Below, one piece after another: positions 36,075-48,500 of a stretch of DNA of 64,000 bases. Under the pieces are notes generated by a model. The model searched no databases and was not told where the DNA came from. It worked only from the letters and a program-made list of their open reading frames with translations. The stretch comes from Rostratula benghalensis (Eukaryota; Chordata; Aves; Charadriiformes; Rostratulidae). Position 1 is the stretch's first letter. The number at the start of each line of letters is the position of its first letter. The DNA lies in the NCBI GenBank assembly GCA_013399305.1, contig VXAI01000021.1, positions 6,848,794 to 6,912,793 on the forward strand. Direction: 5' to 3'. Made by a program: the position numbers and the translations under genes.

Positions 36075-37562
36075 CGTTTTGCCATGTTAAATTAAACAAG
36101 CAATGAAATAAGTGACATGAAGTGATGGAGGACCGCTGACAAATGAAAGCAGATGAAAAATATTTTTCATATGCTTTCAATATTTTCATGATGTTAAAAT
36201 CTTTCTCATATGACATCAGGCTGAGATTTTCAACATAAAAACGATAACCAGAATGTGGTGCAGTGGGGATTTGAACTCTACCATTCAAGGGGGTTTGCTC
36301 TAAGGTAGCCCAAGGCTTTTTGAATACTTTTTTTTCCTGGCTGTCCTGAGGGAAGCAGAGGGACAATGGCAAAGATAGGGCTTGACACATTCATGCATGC
36401 ACTAAGGGATGGGAGGGCAACTTTTAGTGGTGGTAGAAGCCTTTCCTTTCCTTCCCAACTCCTTGATAAGCTCCTGTTTGACCCAATGTAGCTTTTCCCT
36501 CCCTGACAGCAAAGGCAGGAGTGGGGAGAGAGTCACCTAGGGCTAAGGTGGAGGGGGCTTGGGCCGTGGGCTGTGGGTGTTGTGTTGCTCCCATCACTCC
36601 ATAGTATCTGCTTTGTCCCCCCCTAGGATCCAGCCTTGGTTGTACAAACCTGATGTTTTTCTCTTCTCCCCACTCCTGCAGACAGGTATTTTTCAATATG
36701 ATTGCACACAGAGCATTCCCTTACTCTGTCCCATAGTATATTGAAAAAAAATTACCCTTAAAAATCAGCATAATCCAGTATTTTCTGACAAATAAACCCA
36801 GCCAGCTCATTAAATGGTTCCTGTATTGTATAGTCATGATGTTATGTGCAAAGTGGAACCACATGCGAACCAAAGCTTGCAGGAGGAAAGAGACTGCTTA
36901 TAAGGTCTCAGGTGAATGGGATCTGGCCCTGAGCTTACATGGTTGTATTTTTTAAAAGGCAGTACAGAATATGAATGTTAGATTTAAAGCCTTAAATATA
37001 TGCTTAGCTGCCTTCATGATATCAGGGTTGACTTGTTTCTGTTTGCTGATGAATTACATGAGTAGTCAACATAGCATCTATTTCTAATACCTATTTTATA
37101 GCGCCTATTTCTAATATATCTAATATATTTGTGGTGTGGAGTTTTGTATTAGTTTGTGAAATCTGCATAAAGCTGGTGTAACACAGTGACGCTCAGGCCT
37201 GTTAACATCATCCAGTGATTTAATTTTGTCTTATACAGAGATTTTTGTGTGGAGGGGTCTTGTTTATCACGCTACTCTTTCCTCTAAATTTTGAGACAGT
37301 GAAAAATGCATTCATTCATTTCGGTCAAAAGGATTCAGTAAGAGAGCTGTATAATTTATTTTTTGAATCCCACTGTTTCATACTACCAACTAACCATCTA
37401 AAGAAATTAACATTTCCTTAGAATTAAAGATATTGGTATGTAAATGAGAAAGAGGAAAAAAAGAACTTGCCACATATACACCACACATAGTTTATCATGT
37501 GTATTGCTATTAACTAAATCTGCAGCCAGGAGCAATCATCAGCAGTAATTTGCAGAAATGAC
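36075..37562. other. Non-genic sequence with a mildly GC-rich patch
   Basis: The stretch 36402-36690 is richer in G and C than its surroundings (for example ggtggagggggcttgggcc) but has few CpG, so it is not a CpG island. Open frames there on both strands (61-124 codons) reflect that composition and show no domain. Two 12-base direct copies of ctatttctaata lie at 37078-37089 and 37105-37116. Confidence 0.6.
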
Positions 37563-37645
37563 TGAAAATTAACTTTCTTTGCAGTTTGCTTTAATTTGTT
37601 CATTCACATCAAGCAACTTCAACAACACTTGCATTAAGAAAGTGG
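37563..37645 (+). repeat. Diverged repeat, copy 1 of pair B
   Basis: The core 37601-37640 matches 38527-38567 with about six substitutions and one inserted base in 40. Both contain aagcaa, ttcaacaa and cattaa in the same order. Weaker similarity (tgaaaatt followed by tttctttt-type sequence) extends upstream in both copies. The AT-rich sequence resembles a conserved non-coding element or a small old repeat; the family is not recognised. Confidence 0.7.
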
Positions 37646-38492
37646 TATTTGTCTCCCAACCTGTTCTGTGCATATTATTGTGCACTTTGACTAATCTTGT
37701 AAATCATGTCTCACATCCATCTCGTATGAAGATCAGCTAATGTTCTTTAGGAAGAACCAATAAATGTAAGAACCAATATGTTAAGAACTAATAAAGCTGA
37801 AGAGGATACACTGTGAAATAGCAATGTGACAACTATGTTTACTTTTCAACAGTTGCTTATAGTCCTGTGGCTTTCCATAAATACTAATAGAGCTGATTAT
37901 GATTATACTTACTGTTTTGGTTTCTAAATAATGTTAGCTAATATATTCAGTGTGCTAGCCTACAGGATAATATGAACAAGAACTGAAAAATTCTCTGTAG
38001 CTGCAGGGATGAGAGGACCCCCCCATAGTCTTCTAGTATTTTGCAAAATGTCCAGAGGCTGTAGGATAAACCCAGGCTTCCGTAGATGTTCTTCATGGCG
38101 GGTATTAAGAGACTAAACTGATTGAATTATACTATTTCCACTATGGTAAATTAAATGAGATATTAAGGAGGACTCAGATGGTAAAGTGACTTGATGACAA
38201 TGGAAAAATATGGAATAAACCAAAACCAGACTGCATACAACTCTCACTGCTTGAAACGAACATTTCAAGAATTTAATAATTGTAACCATTTTGGTTTTTA
38301 ATGAAATATCAGTTGAAAATTCATAGTAATTGCCACAGCAGTCAGGATAGTCTGTGAATCAATGACAGACAAAGGTTTTCTTAATGTAATTTCTGACTTT
38401 AAAGTAATAATTCAGGACATAATTATGATATCAATTTTCATATAAACACAAAATAATTTTTTACACTGGTGATGTTTCAAAATGTCTTTTTT
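37646..38492. other. Non-genic sequence with a small tandem repeat
   Basis: Contains the three-copy tandem repeat at 37752-37798 listed separately; otherwise nothing recognised. Confidence 0.6.
37752..37798. repeat. Three-copy tandem repeat, 15-16 bp unit
   Basis: Three consecutive diverged copies: aagaaccaataaatgt (37752-37767), aagaaccaatatgtt (37768-37782) and aagaactaataaagct (37783-37798). A small old minisatellite. Confidence 0.8.
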
Positions 38493-38640
38493 TGAAAATT
38501 GTTTCTTTTGAAAAGAAACATCTGTGCATTCATGTGAAGCAATTTCAACAATACTTTCATTAAAGAATATTCCCCTCCATTAAGGGGGAAGGGATTCCCC
38601 TCCGTTTAAATTTAAAATGATACATTTCTTTTGAAAAGAC
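38493..38640 (+). repeat. Copy 2 of pair B plus nested short repeats
   Basis: The core 38527-38567 is homologous to 37601-37640. Around it lie two copies of tttcttttgaaaaga (38502-38516 and 38625-38639), the first extending to a perfect inverted repeat with 8-base arms around a G (38502-38518). There are also two copies of attcccctcc (38569-38578 and 38594-38603). The right-hand direct repeat sits immediately before the CR1 tail. Confidence 0.75.
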
Positions 38641-38654
38641 GGTGAGTGTCTGAG

Positions 38655-38827
38655 AACTGGCACAGGTTTCCTAGAGAGGCTGGGAAGTCTTCATCTTTGG
38701 AGATGTTAAAAAGCTGTCTGGACATGGTACTGGGCAACTTTTTCTAGGTGACCCTGCTTGAGCGAGTGGATGACAAGATGACTTCCAGAGGTCATTCCCT
38801 ACCTCAGTCATTCGTTGATTCAGTGAA
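38655..38827 (+). mobile_element. CR1 LINE 3' end, older subfamily
   Basis: Forward-orientation CR1 tail. It shows the caggtttcctagagaggctg segment, ctggacatggtactgggcaa, aggtgaccctgcttgagc, then atgacttccagaggtc and a degenerate end (cattcgttgattcagtg). The 'aggtgaccctgcttgag' signature differs from the other forward copy at 17.1-17.4 kb, so this is a different CR1 subfamily. About 170 bases survive. Confidence 0.9.
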
Positions 38828-40526
38828 AAGTCAATTAATTGGTCAGCTTTGTTTCAGAGTACTCAAAGCAACAATGCCTAAGTACATGCTGATTGTGTAG
38901 TATAGTTCTTCTGTTGCATTTCACAGGCCATTTTATTTTTTCTCCTTCTTTCATTTGTCCATACCATTTTGTCCCTTTTTTCATCTGTCTGCTCATCATT
39001 TTCCTTTTCTTTGTTTCCTGGGGGTTTTTTATTGTTTTTATTGAAACGCATCTTCTGTCTTGTTCAAAATGCAGTAAGGCTTCTGTCTCTCCTCTAATAA
39101 AGAATTTAAAAGCTTCTTCCTGTGAAAGACCAGTCCTATCTTTGCAAATTTCATTCTTGACTGTGAAAAGCTTCAGGGTTTGTTGCTTTGGGAATTAAGG
39201 TTCTATCCCAAGCTAATTAGTGACTTCAAATGCAGGATCAATTAATCACAAAAGGCAGAGAGTAATACAGCACAGCTACGTCACTCCAAAACCAAGATTG
39301 ACATAGTGTAAATCTCTTTTTTCTTTATTTTTTTTTCTTCTAGGACTTTCCTAAAATGAGAAAAAGAAACACACAATGGTCAGCTTTCCAGAGAGCCTAA
39401 TAAAGCTTGCTTTTGAATAATTAACGACAATGACTGGTATCAAAGCTTGTCAAAATTATAGCCTCCATTTCAGGCTTGGTGAACCTTTGGATAATTTAAA
39501 ATAATATCAGACTTTGCAACTATAGTTTAATTATGCTACTAACATTAACATAAATGTACTGCTTTATCAGTATAGATTCGTTGGTGTTAGAAGTAAAATT
39601 AATTTGTTTATACTTTCCTTCTGATTCTGTTTGTTTCAATAAATTGCGTAATGTGAGCCTAATCAACCATCAGGCATTCAGCTCAACTGCATTTAATTTC
39701 TTCAGTAGAGGAGAAGTTTGTGCCAGCAGCTGAAGTAGCATGTACATATATATTCTTAGTCCCTGTCTAGTGCTTTATGCACAGAAAATTACTTCTCTCT
39801 TACCCATGTGGTTATTTGACAGATTACTTATGTATGTTTATACTGAGTAAAATAAGCAGAGTATATGTCTTCTCTTGCCTTTAAAAGGGCTTACAGCATG
39901 AAAGATACGGTAATAGAAGATGTTTGTGCTTTGCAAGATGCTGAATAAAGTAAATCCTTAAGTGTTTTCATAGATCCATGCATTTTTAAAATGTTTTTAC
40001 AAAACTGGACCATCATCTATTGTGTGCGCATCCAGAAAATTAAGACAAAAATAACCTCTTAATTATAATTTCACTGAATCTTTTATAGTGTATTTATAAA
40101 CTGCAGGGGCATGAGGTGTCTCTGTATCTTCTGTTCTCTGCATAAAAGCTGCTAGAAATGTCCTCTGTTATTAGCTACTCTGGCACTACATTTATGCTGT
40201 AATTTATTTTCAGCTGAGAGGAGGCAGATAAGATGATATTTTCAATTTGCCAGTCTTACTGGCAATTTGACAGAGGGAGAAAAACTTCCTTTACTTTCTG
40301 GTGTCAGCTTCAAGGTTTTGTGAAATGCTTTTAATGTAGCTAGAGCCCTGTGCATTATATTCATGTTACATTTTTTTAGGTCCTTGATGTAACATATGAT
40401 TAGGACTTGACGTTCCTGTAAATCAAAACTTTGTTATATTGCTATAGAAGTGTAAAATATCATTCATCCTGGATGAATGTCCTCTGTGGCACCTGTCTAG
40501 ATTTCTATACTTAAGACACCTTTAAC
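38828..40526. other. Non-genic unique sequence
   Basis: No supported gene. A pyrimidine-rich frame at 38893-39198 (101 codons) is rich in F, S and L because of its T/C composition. The stem-loop at 40242-40270 is listed separately. Confidence 0.6.
40242..40270. repeat. Inverted repeat, 12-bp arms, 5-base loop
   Basis: Arms tcaatttgccag (40242-40253) and ctggcaatttga (40259-40270) pair with one mismatch around the loop tctta. It lies in sequence whose composition resembles conserved non-coding elements. No RNA gene is inferred. Confidence 0.8.
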
Positions 40527-40664
40527 ATAGAATCATAGAATGGTTTGGGTTGGAAGGGACTTTAAAGATCGTCTAGTTCCAAGCCCCCTGCCATGGGCAG
40601 GGACATTTTGCACTAGACCAGGTTACTCAAATCCCCATCCAACCTGGCCTTGAACACCTCCAGG
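40527..40664 (-). mobile_element. CR1 LINE, very short 3' fragment
   Basis: It starts at atagaatcatagaatgg (3' units in reverse complement). The ggttggaagggactttaaag segment and the 'gccatgggcagggac' segment follow, ending at ttgaacacctccagg. Only about 138 bases were inserted or retained. The truncation point forms one arm of a perfect inverted repeat (40651-40670). Confidence 0.95.
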
Positions 40665-43600
40665 TGTTCATAGTTGAACAGAGAGAAGTTATGATGAACA
40701 TGTTGAGTCACATCCTGTTGCTGAGGAGGACAAAACTCTGGAAAACTGCTAATCTCACCATTACTGCCTTGCAGGTGTAGGAAGGCCATGGCTGGGCATG
40801 CACAGCTGCATCTTATGTTTGTTTTGTTGTGCTTTGCACTGGCATTCCATGGTTCTTGGCTGTTATTCTGGTTGAAGCAGATCAGAGAATGATAAATCTC
40901 CTATGAACAGTAGCTCTCAGACTGCAGGTGTGGAAAAATACCTATAGGACTTTTCTGAAATGTTCACAAGGCATATGCCAAACTAAAATAGCATGCATGG
41001 GTATGGAAAAATACTTTTACTTTGCTGCTTCTTGCTTCAAAAGTGTTTGTGCAGTCTACGTTAGAAGGGTGAAAAGTCTTGGAACTTAAAGAATGTTTTT
41101 TGGGAGAAAGTGTTATTAGAAGGAGGAGTATACTAAAACTTCCCATAGGATTTGTTGATGTAAATGGTCTGAACTAAAATCTTGAAATACGCAGTCTGGT
41201 CCAAAGGAGAATGCTGACATTAATACAGATGAAGTAGCACAGAAGTAATGACAATACTCCTTGGCTAAGGTTAGGGCTTTATTTAACTCTGTTTTGTACA
41301 TACTTGCCTTATGATGTTTTTTCAGCTTGCTGTCTCAATTAGCTACATATGCAATTTGATATTCTTAGCTGAGTACTATAAGAATTTAGTGGGAAAACAG
41401 TTTTCAGTCTTATAAAGCCAAACCACTCTTTTTCTGAATGTTTGAATAGACTTCTCTTCTGAAAATGTAGGGGTTTGTCCAGATTTCTGCTTTCCAGTTC
41501 TCTGTTATTTTAGCTTCAGAGTAATCTGAAGTCATAGTCATTATTGATTTGTTTTAAGAAATATTCTTTGTAGTAATAAATGCTCAAGTTTTCTAAATTA
41601 ATTAATTGATGAAAACATGCATTACTTTATTCATTAATTCTATGAAATATGCTCAAAAATTTTAAAAGTAATATTTGACAAAGGCTTAAGATGAAAAATA
41701 CTCATATATACTTACATTTTCAATCTTACTATGATAGCTGCTACATTCTTTGTGTACTAATAGAAGCATATGCAATTCTGCAGGTCATCATGCACATATA
41801 CAACTTTAAACATTTAAGTAATTGTATTTGTTACAGTGGGATCCTTAGAAGAGTCAGGCTAGACTTGCGAAGACTTTGATCAGCCCTTAATAAAGTCTTT
41901 ATAGCGTGGTTCTCATTGAAATTAGTGGACATTTTGCTTTCAGCAGAGATAAAAAAAAAATTGGGATGAAACTTTTTGAGATCCCAAGAGATTATAATGG
42001 TCTACATTTTAAAATCTTGCCCTGGATTCTGCACTGCAGCAGAAAAGATACTGTATTTACTGTGACATGGAGTCCTGAAGAGCAGTATACACACATAGAA
42101 TTACAGTGAGGAGGCTGCTCAAGCCTAAAATGCACCTAGAGTATTGGAGGAGGTGGAGGGGAAGGGCACGTAAGGTCCACAATTCGGTAGTACTTATCCC
42201 AAACCTAGACATCCATTGAGCCATGACTTCAGTTTCTTATATATTCGCAGCTATTTATCTGCCATATTAATAGCTTATGTTGCCTAGTACTGCAGTATGG
42301 TGATTCATATTGCCCCTTCATTATAGATACATTCCACTTGACCTGAATCAAATGATCCTGAATTTAACTGCATCAAAATTTTCAATACTCATGTCATAAT
42401 CAAATCTGGATGAAATTAAACTAGCTCAAATTTTTATATTCTCAGTGAAGCAACAATATTGCTCTCCATGTGTGATTTTTGTTTTGTACAAATGTTCATG
42501 CATTTCTAAGTTGATTAAATAAATTCCAAAGTCATTACAAAGATTATGCTAACAACAAATCCTACTACTGTACATTGTGGTACTGAAGAAATGTTTGCAC
42601 AAGAGAAGGGAGGAAGAACAGAGTAAGTAGGGTTGTAACTGGATTGATAAATAAGATGTCATTCTAATGGAAAAACTAATATTCTAATGACAGACTCTCA
42701 GTGGGATGCTTACCATATGTGAGGAAAGCATTACTCATAGTTCAGATGCTTTTCTTTTTCTTCTAATCAAGGATAATATTGGCGGAGACAAGAGATAGAG
42801 CATTGCATAGAGCTAGTACATTTGGTGCCATCTTAAGTGCTTAAAACATGGGACTACACTCAACTCACAAGTTCCCTTTGTAAAGAAACCCCTTTTCAAA
42901 ATTAACACAAAGAAGAGTAACTAAAAGCATTTATATTTTCTTAAGGATGTAAAGAGAGACTAGATTTTGGTCTGGCTGGTTTCACTTTTTACAATTGCCT
43001 AAATCAAAAGGAAATAGTAAATATTTACTGCATGGGGACATTGTCCTGACAGCACATATATTTCCTATGTTCAAAGAATGCTGTAGTTGAATTTATGCCT
43101 CAGAGGTTAAAGGGAGGACTTCAGTGATTGTACCCCTTACAGAGATGTGGACAGTCAAGTAATTTACTCAATATTTTCTATAATTTAATCTAACTTCAAT
43201 TCCAGTCCCATCTCGGGCCCTGTGTTGGCAGAATATGTTAGACCCTGTTTTATGAAAGTTCTGCAAAAGGGCAGTAAAAGATGGTAAGATTCCCTGCATT
43301 GTATGGTCATAGATGAAATATGTCTAGAAAAGACATCGAGAAATCATATAGTCTATTCCTTTTATGTAGAGCAAGACGAGCTCTTCTTACAGAATTTGTG
43401 ACAGAAATCTGGTCTGCTCTAAAAAACTGTGGCTACAGAGAATTACAAGCTTGCCTTGTACTTCTCTAGTTTTCTATTACTAAGTTTTTTATATAGCCTG
43501 ATTTTAAACCCAATGCCTCTCCCTTCTTGCATTTGAAACACGTTCTCACATTTTTTCCTCTCTATCTAAGCAGGACATGAAGACTTCTTAATTTCTATTC

Positions 43601-45480
43601 ATAAATTTGAAGTCTGCTCTTCTTTCATTCTTTCCTGTCTAGACTACAGACAGCTCAGTGCTCTCAGTCTTTCCATGCGTCATGCATTGTCTCCTTTTAG
43701 GATTCCAGTGCTGACGTCCATTTGATTTTTTGATTTTTTTGAAGTCTGATTCTCCAAATGAGACATGTTACTGTGAAAAGCCCTCTCGATTTAGCTGGCT
43801 GTGTTTATTGTTCCAAAAAAGATCAGCTTAAAATTACATTTAGTGGGGTGTGAAATAGTGATACCTAGTGAAAGAAATGTATCTGAAGTAGCTATGTCCT
43901 TTATTGAATTTTTTTTCCTACATTTTAGACTATTTTGTTGCTTCTATTGTTTTGAAATTTCCATTTTTTAAAAAAAGGAAAGTGTGAATATTTTATTTCA
44001 GATATTCTATTCAAATTCTGAGGTTTTGACAAAACATTTTGCTTTTATTTCTGTGTAAAGGGGCCTATTGATGTGATACTCTAAATATTACAAACTCCTT
44101 GTTCTTTGTATTAAAAAATGAATTCCTTTTTGTCCCTTTTAATCTCTCATAATCTCATCTCCCAAACAGATGGAAGCATTTTTGCTGTGTAATATCTCCC
44201 CAGCCAGACTATTCGGCATTAAGGATTGATTTGATAGGTCTTTCCAATGCTTCAGAGCCAGTATACCTCTGGTTAGCTTGCATACTTTTTTCATATAATC
44301 TTCTTGTTGGAATGTATTTGCTTTTTCCTGGGTTTGATCTTAACGACCAAGTATGTAGGATTACCTGGGGAAGCCAAATGCAAATGTGCTGAAGTGTTGG
44401 AAAAATAATCATACATCAAAGGAGGTAAACATCCCCTTCCCCCACCAAATCTTTAAAATAGCTTGCAGACTGATCTCACTGCAAAAGTTAGCACATCTAT
44501 AAAGTCAGCATTTCTGGATAGTTCTGATAACATGCAGAAATAATCAAATTGAGCGAATGTTCAGATGTCTGGTAACTCCAGTAGATTTTCATATAACATA
44601 AAACTATTTTCTCAGTGTCATAATTCAGGGCATACTTGAATTCAGGTTCAGGGTATATCTCTATCTTGATGGGAGTAGAGACCTTTTTATTAATTTTAAC
44701 TTGGGCAAAATTCGTAATAGAATCTACAAACCACATTCAGCCAGAACAAGTGCCAACAGCACTATGTTAGGAATGAATTCAGCCTGTTGCTTCTGTAGGT
44801 CTGTTGGCATTGCCCTCTGGAGAATGTTCAAAGGACAGGTTTTCCCAAGAGCTAAATGACAGCCCAGCTCTTCACTCTTTTCTTACAACAAAACAGTGAG
44901 AAAGAAATAAAATGTCCTTCACGTTCAGAGCCCAGCAGGTCAGTATGGTTTGTTTTGGCATTGCCTTTACCTGTTCTGAAATCAGCCAAGCAGTCTGTGC
45001 TTTCACCTCTGAATGCTTTGCTACTTCCAAAGGAAACTTTGACAAGTTCAAGTTCATGGAAAACAAACTTCAGGGGCGGGGGACGGTTGGATTTGTGATG
45101 AGCAGCATTTCAGAAATGGCAGGTTTCTGGAAGGCAGAAATTACAGATTTTTCCTTCCTTGATTTTTAATCTTTGCTTCAGTCACCCTGGAATTAAAGAA
45201 AAATCGGAAATGTTAACAGACTGAACAGGATGGATGAGAGCAGTTCACATTTCATTCCGTGCCTGTGTTATTTTACTGTTCAGTTTCCTTTGATTCCTCA
45301 GCAGGTACTGCTGGAGGAGTCAAATTCTGGAATTTATGTGGATGACAGAACTAACACAAGGGGTACCCAATAGATAATACTCAAGAAATTCCTCCTTTTC
45401 ACAGTATCTTGATTCGTAGCACATTATATTCTAGTATCAATGACAGGCTCTGTTCTAAAGACATATTTATTATTATTTAT
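40665..45480. other. Non-genic unique sequence
   Basis: About 4.8 kb with no supported gene or repeat. Small frames at 40964-41301, 41691-42109, 44209-44736 and 44856-45169 have no recognisable motif, and several overlap on opposite strands. Confidence 0.6.
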
Positions 45481-45509
45481 TACTATATAATGTANTACTA
45501 TATAATGTA
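45481..45509. repeat. 14-bp tandem repeat around an ambiguous base
   Basis: tactatataatgta at 45481-45494 is repeated exactly at 45496-45509, with the window's only N at 45495 between them. The flanks are also AT-only (tattattattt before, ttatatcatc after). The N probably marks an unresolved position in a slippage-prone AT repeat. Confidence 0.9.
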
Positions 45510-48500
45510 TTATATCATCAAAATGACTTTGATTTAAAACAAAACCCCAATGTAGGTAGTGCAATACTTAAGTACTAACACTAATACATACTGTAAGTTA
45601 GGGTTTATAACAATCGCTAATGCCATAAAATAGAGGTACCTCTGGTCGTATGTGCTTATACAGTTGTTTATCCCTTTTGTTAATTTCCAAGAGTCAAGGC
45701 TCTATTGATCAATAGAAAGAATAGAATTAAAATAATAGTATTTTTTTTTCCACAAGAGGCTTAGTAAAATATTTCATTGATTTTTAAATTTTGTTTTGTT
45801 GGTTTTTTTCCAACCCACAGCTCTAGGTAACTGCAAGTAGCTTCCATTTAGAAGCATGTAGGTGTTCAGAGAATAAAGCAACATCCCAGTTTTTACAAAG
45901 GTAATATATACTCTCTGGCCTATGTCAGAAAGGGATAGTATGAGCCAACTCCTGCTGAGATCTTTCAGATGAGGAAGAAACACTCATGATATTAAAAGGA
46001 ACACTGTATCAATGGAGCCTATTGGATCTAATGAAGTGAAATTTGTCTATTGGATTTAGTAGCACTGGTAGATGCAGTCTGTTGCTCCATCTAAAATCTT
46101 CGGGAGTGCCTAAATAAACTAGATGACCATACATTTTCTTTTCCATGTCTACAGTGACTTGTTTTTATAACCTTTTAAATTTCCATGGCCATTGTGGTAA
46201 GTATCATATTCAATGTTCCTGACAAAAGCTATAGGCTTTCCAGTTACACATGTACTTTTTACATGTACTATGTCTGCTAAACATACTGGTTGATTTGATT
46301 AAAGTATAAGAAATTCATGATTCAAGATATTTGCTATTCAATTTATTGTAATTTCTAAAAAGATAAAAGCTTTAATAGGCATATCTTTAGAACTGAGGCA
46401 GGATAGTTCTTTTGAAAGCAGCTCATGCCCTAGAGGGAAGGTGTGAAGGGTTGTACATGCCAGTTAGTTCTGAAGATTAAAGAGAGGCTGCAAGAAAGTG
46501 AAGCCACTACAAACCTTTAAGAGGTATTTTATTTTTTTTAGCTGGACAACTCAACTCCATCCAGGTCAGGGGCCTGGGCCTGTATAGTTATGTATAAGAC
46601 ATAAGGAAGAGTTTTCAGTCTTTAACAGATACAGTCTAAACAAGTAGACAGAGCAGATAAATGGAACCAATAGGTGGAAGGAAGTGTAGGAAGACAACAA
46701 GTAATAGAAATAGCTGCATATTTTAACATAAATGAATTGGATTCACAGTTCTTGATGTATCCCTGTCTATGACTACAACAGCACTGCATGTTCAATGTAG
46801 GTAATTAGTTAGCATCTCTTTAGCCACCACACGTAAGTTCACATGGCATCCTTTGCTGAATATTTTAATTTAGTTTTACATATTAAAGTGTTGCTTTATC
46901 CTCAGTGCCAACACAAGGTGCTGACTTTTGAATGTCAAAAGTAACGATTGTGGAAATTTTTAGCTCTAGCTTTTGATTTACCTGAAAAGTGTCAGCTTGT
47001 GTTCAGGAAGGGAAACTGACTGTCTATGTCCAGCTGACTTTGCAGTTCTGCTTTCAGTCTAGTAAGGTATTGTTACAGGATACTGGACTCATGCCACATT
47101 TAAAGGTTTCTTAAGAAAAACAAACAGCAAAGCCAACAACAACAACAAACCCTCCAACACTGAACCACTGATAATACCTTATTGAATGTACTATTATTTA
47201 AGTGATCAAAGAACTGTAAATCATTGTCTGATAAATAGGAACACATTACAATGACAGATATTTTAGTGTTGAGACAATGTATTGCAACAGTATGCAATAA
47301 CCCAACTTCAGAAGAATTTCTTGCACTCAGTCACTTCATGAGTGGTACAGTGTTTCAAAGGCAAACTATGCTTACATACAGAATCTAGTTTTTACTTGTA
47401 TGTAGCCTTATAGTATTGAATATTTAACAGCAATAATGTCAGAGAAAAATGGCATTAGACTTCTACTGACTAGAGAGGGAGATCTCTGTCCCTAAGCAGG
47501 AGCATCTGGCTTAGACCAGATGCCTAAATTCTAGGTGTGAAAAGATTGGTCAAATGAATCCCTCGTTTAAACTTTATAGTTCAATGTAGGGATATCAGGA
47601 AGTATCTTCAGCTGAATTTATAAATTGAGTTTAATGAAGCTAAAAGTATCAAATCCTTAGGTATTCTGTGATTATTTTATCTATATACTCAATCTGTAGC
47701 AAAATCTGAGTAAGAAGTCCAATGAGTTTTGGTCTATTAGGCTTTCCTTTGAAACTATGAAGAATATAAACCTACCTAGGAAGCAGATATTCCTGTTTGC
47801 AAGCTTTTAATTTCAAGAACAGTTTCTGTTCAGTCAGTTGGTTTTGCAGCTTTTGCAACAGACACATAGGATTCCAAGGACACCAACCTTCTGTTACCCT
47901 GATTGTAAGTCTTGCAGATGAAGTCAATAGGATTATAATGCATTTTCTAGACTTAGTTCATATATTTTTATGCCATGTTCTCTTGGAATTTCTCTTCAAC
48001 CTTGCACCATATTTATAAAAGTCCTTACATTTCTTCCCATTTTATTAAGTGTCCATGTCTTGCATTCTCTATATAAAGGAAAATAATTGGCCTTCTTGGT
48101 CTGAACTTTTGCCGTAGTTTTTTTTCCAAGCTGTTATGAATAATTGTTCCTTCTTGGTGTTTAAACCCACATGCTGATATTTTTTTGTTGTTGATTAGCC
48201 TGTTTAATATCTCTTCATCATGCCAACAGCTACACTCTTGATCTTAAGTCCTACTTCTCTTCCCCCTTTCCTGGAGCCTGTATAGTATTTTCAGACTTCT
48301 AAAGCAGACAGTTAATCAGCAAAGTATTGGCTCAATCTACTTCAATTCACCCCATTCTGAAAGTTATATAATGAAGGCATTACTTTTTCCATGGCCATAT
48401 TAAAGAGTGTCAAGGATAGGGAATCTTTCTTCATTTTTTTCATACTGTTATTAAATGAAACAAAGTTTCTCATACACTGGTTTTTATAAACAAGCAGTGT

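Noticed and set aside
36402..36690. A GC-richer patch considered as a CpG island or promoter
   Set aside because: CpG dinucleotides are scarce, and there is no convincing TATA/initiator arrangement or adjacent first exon.
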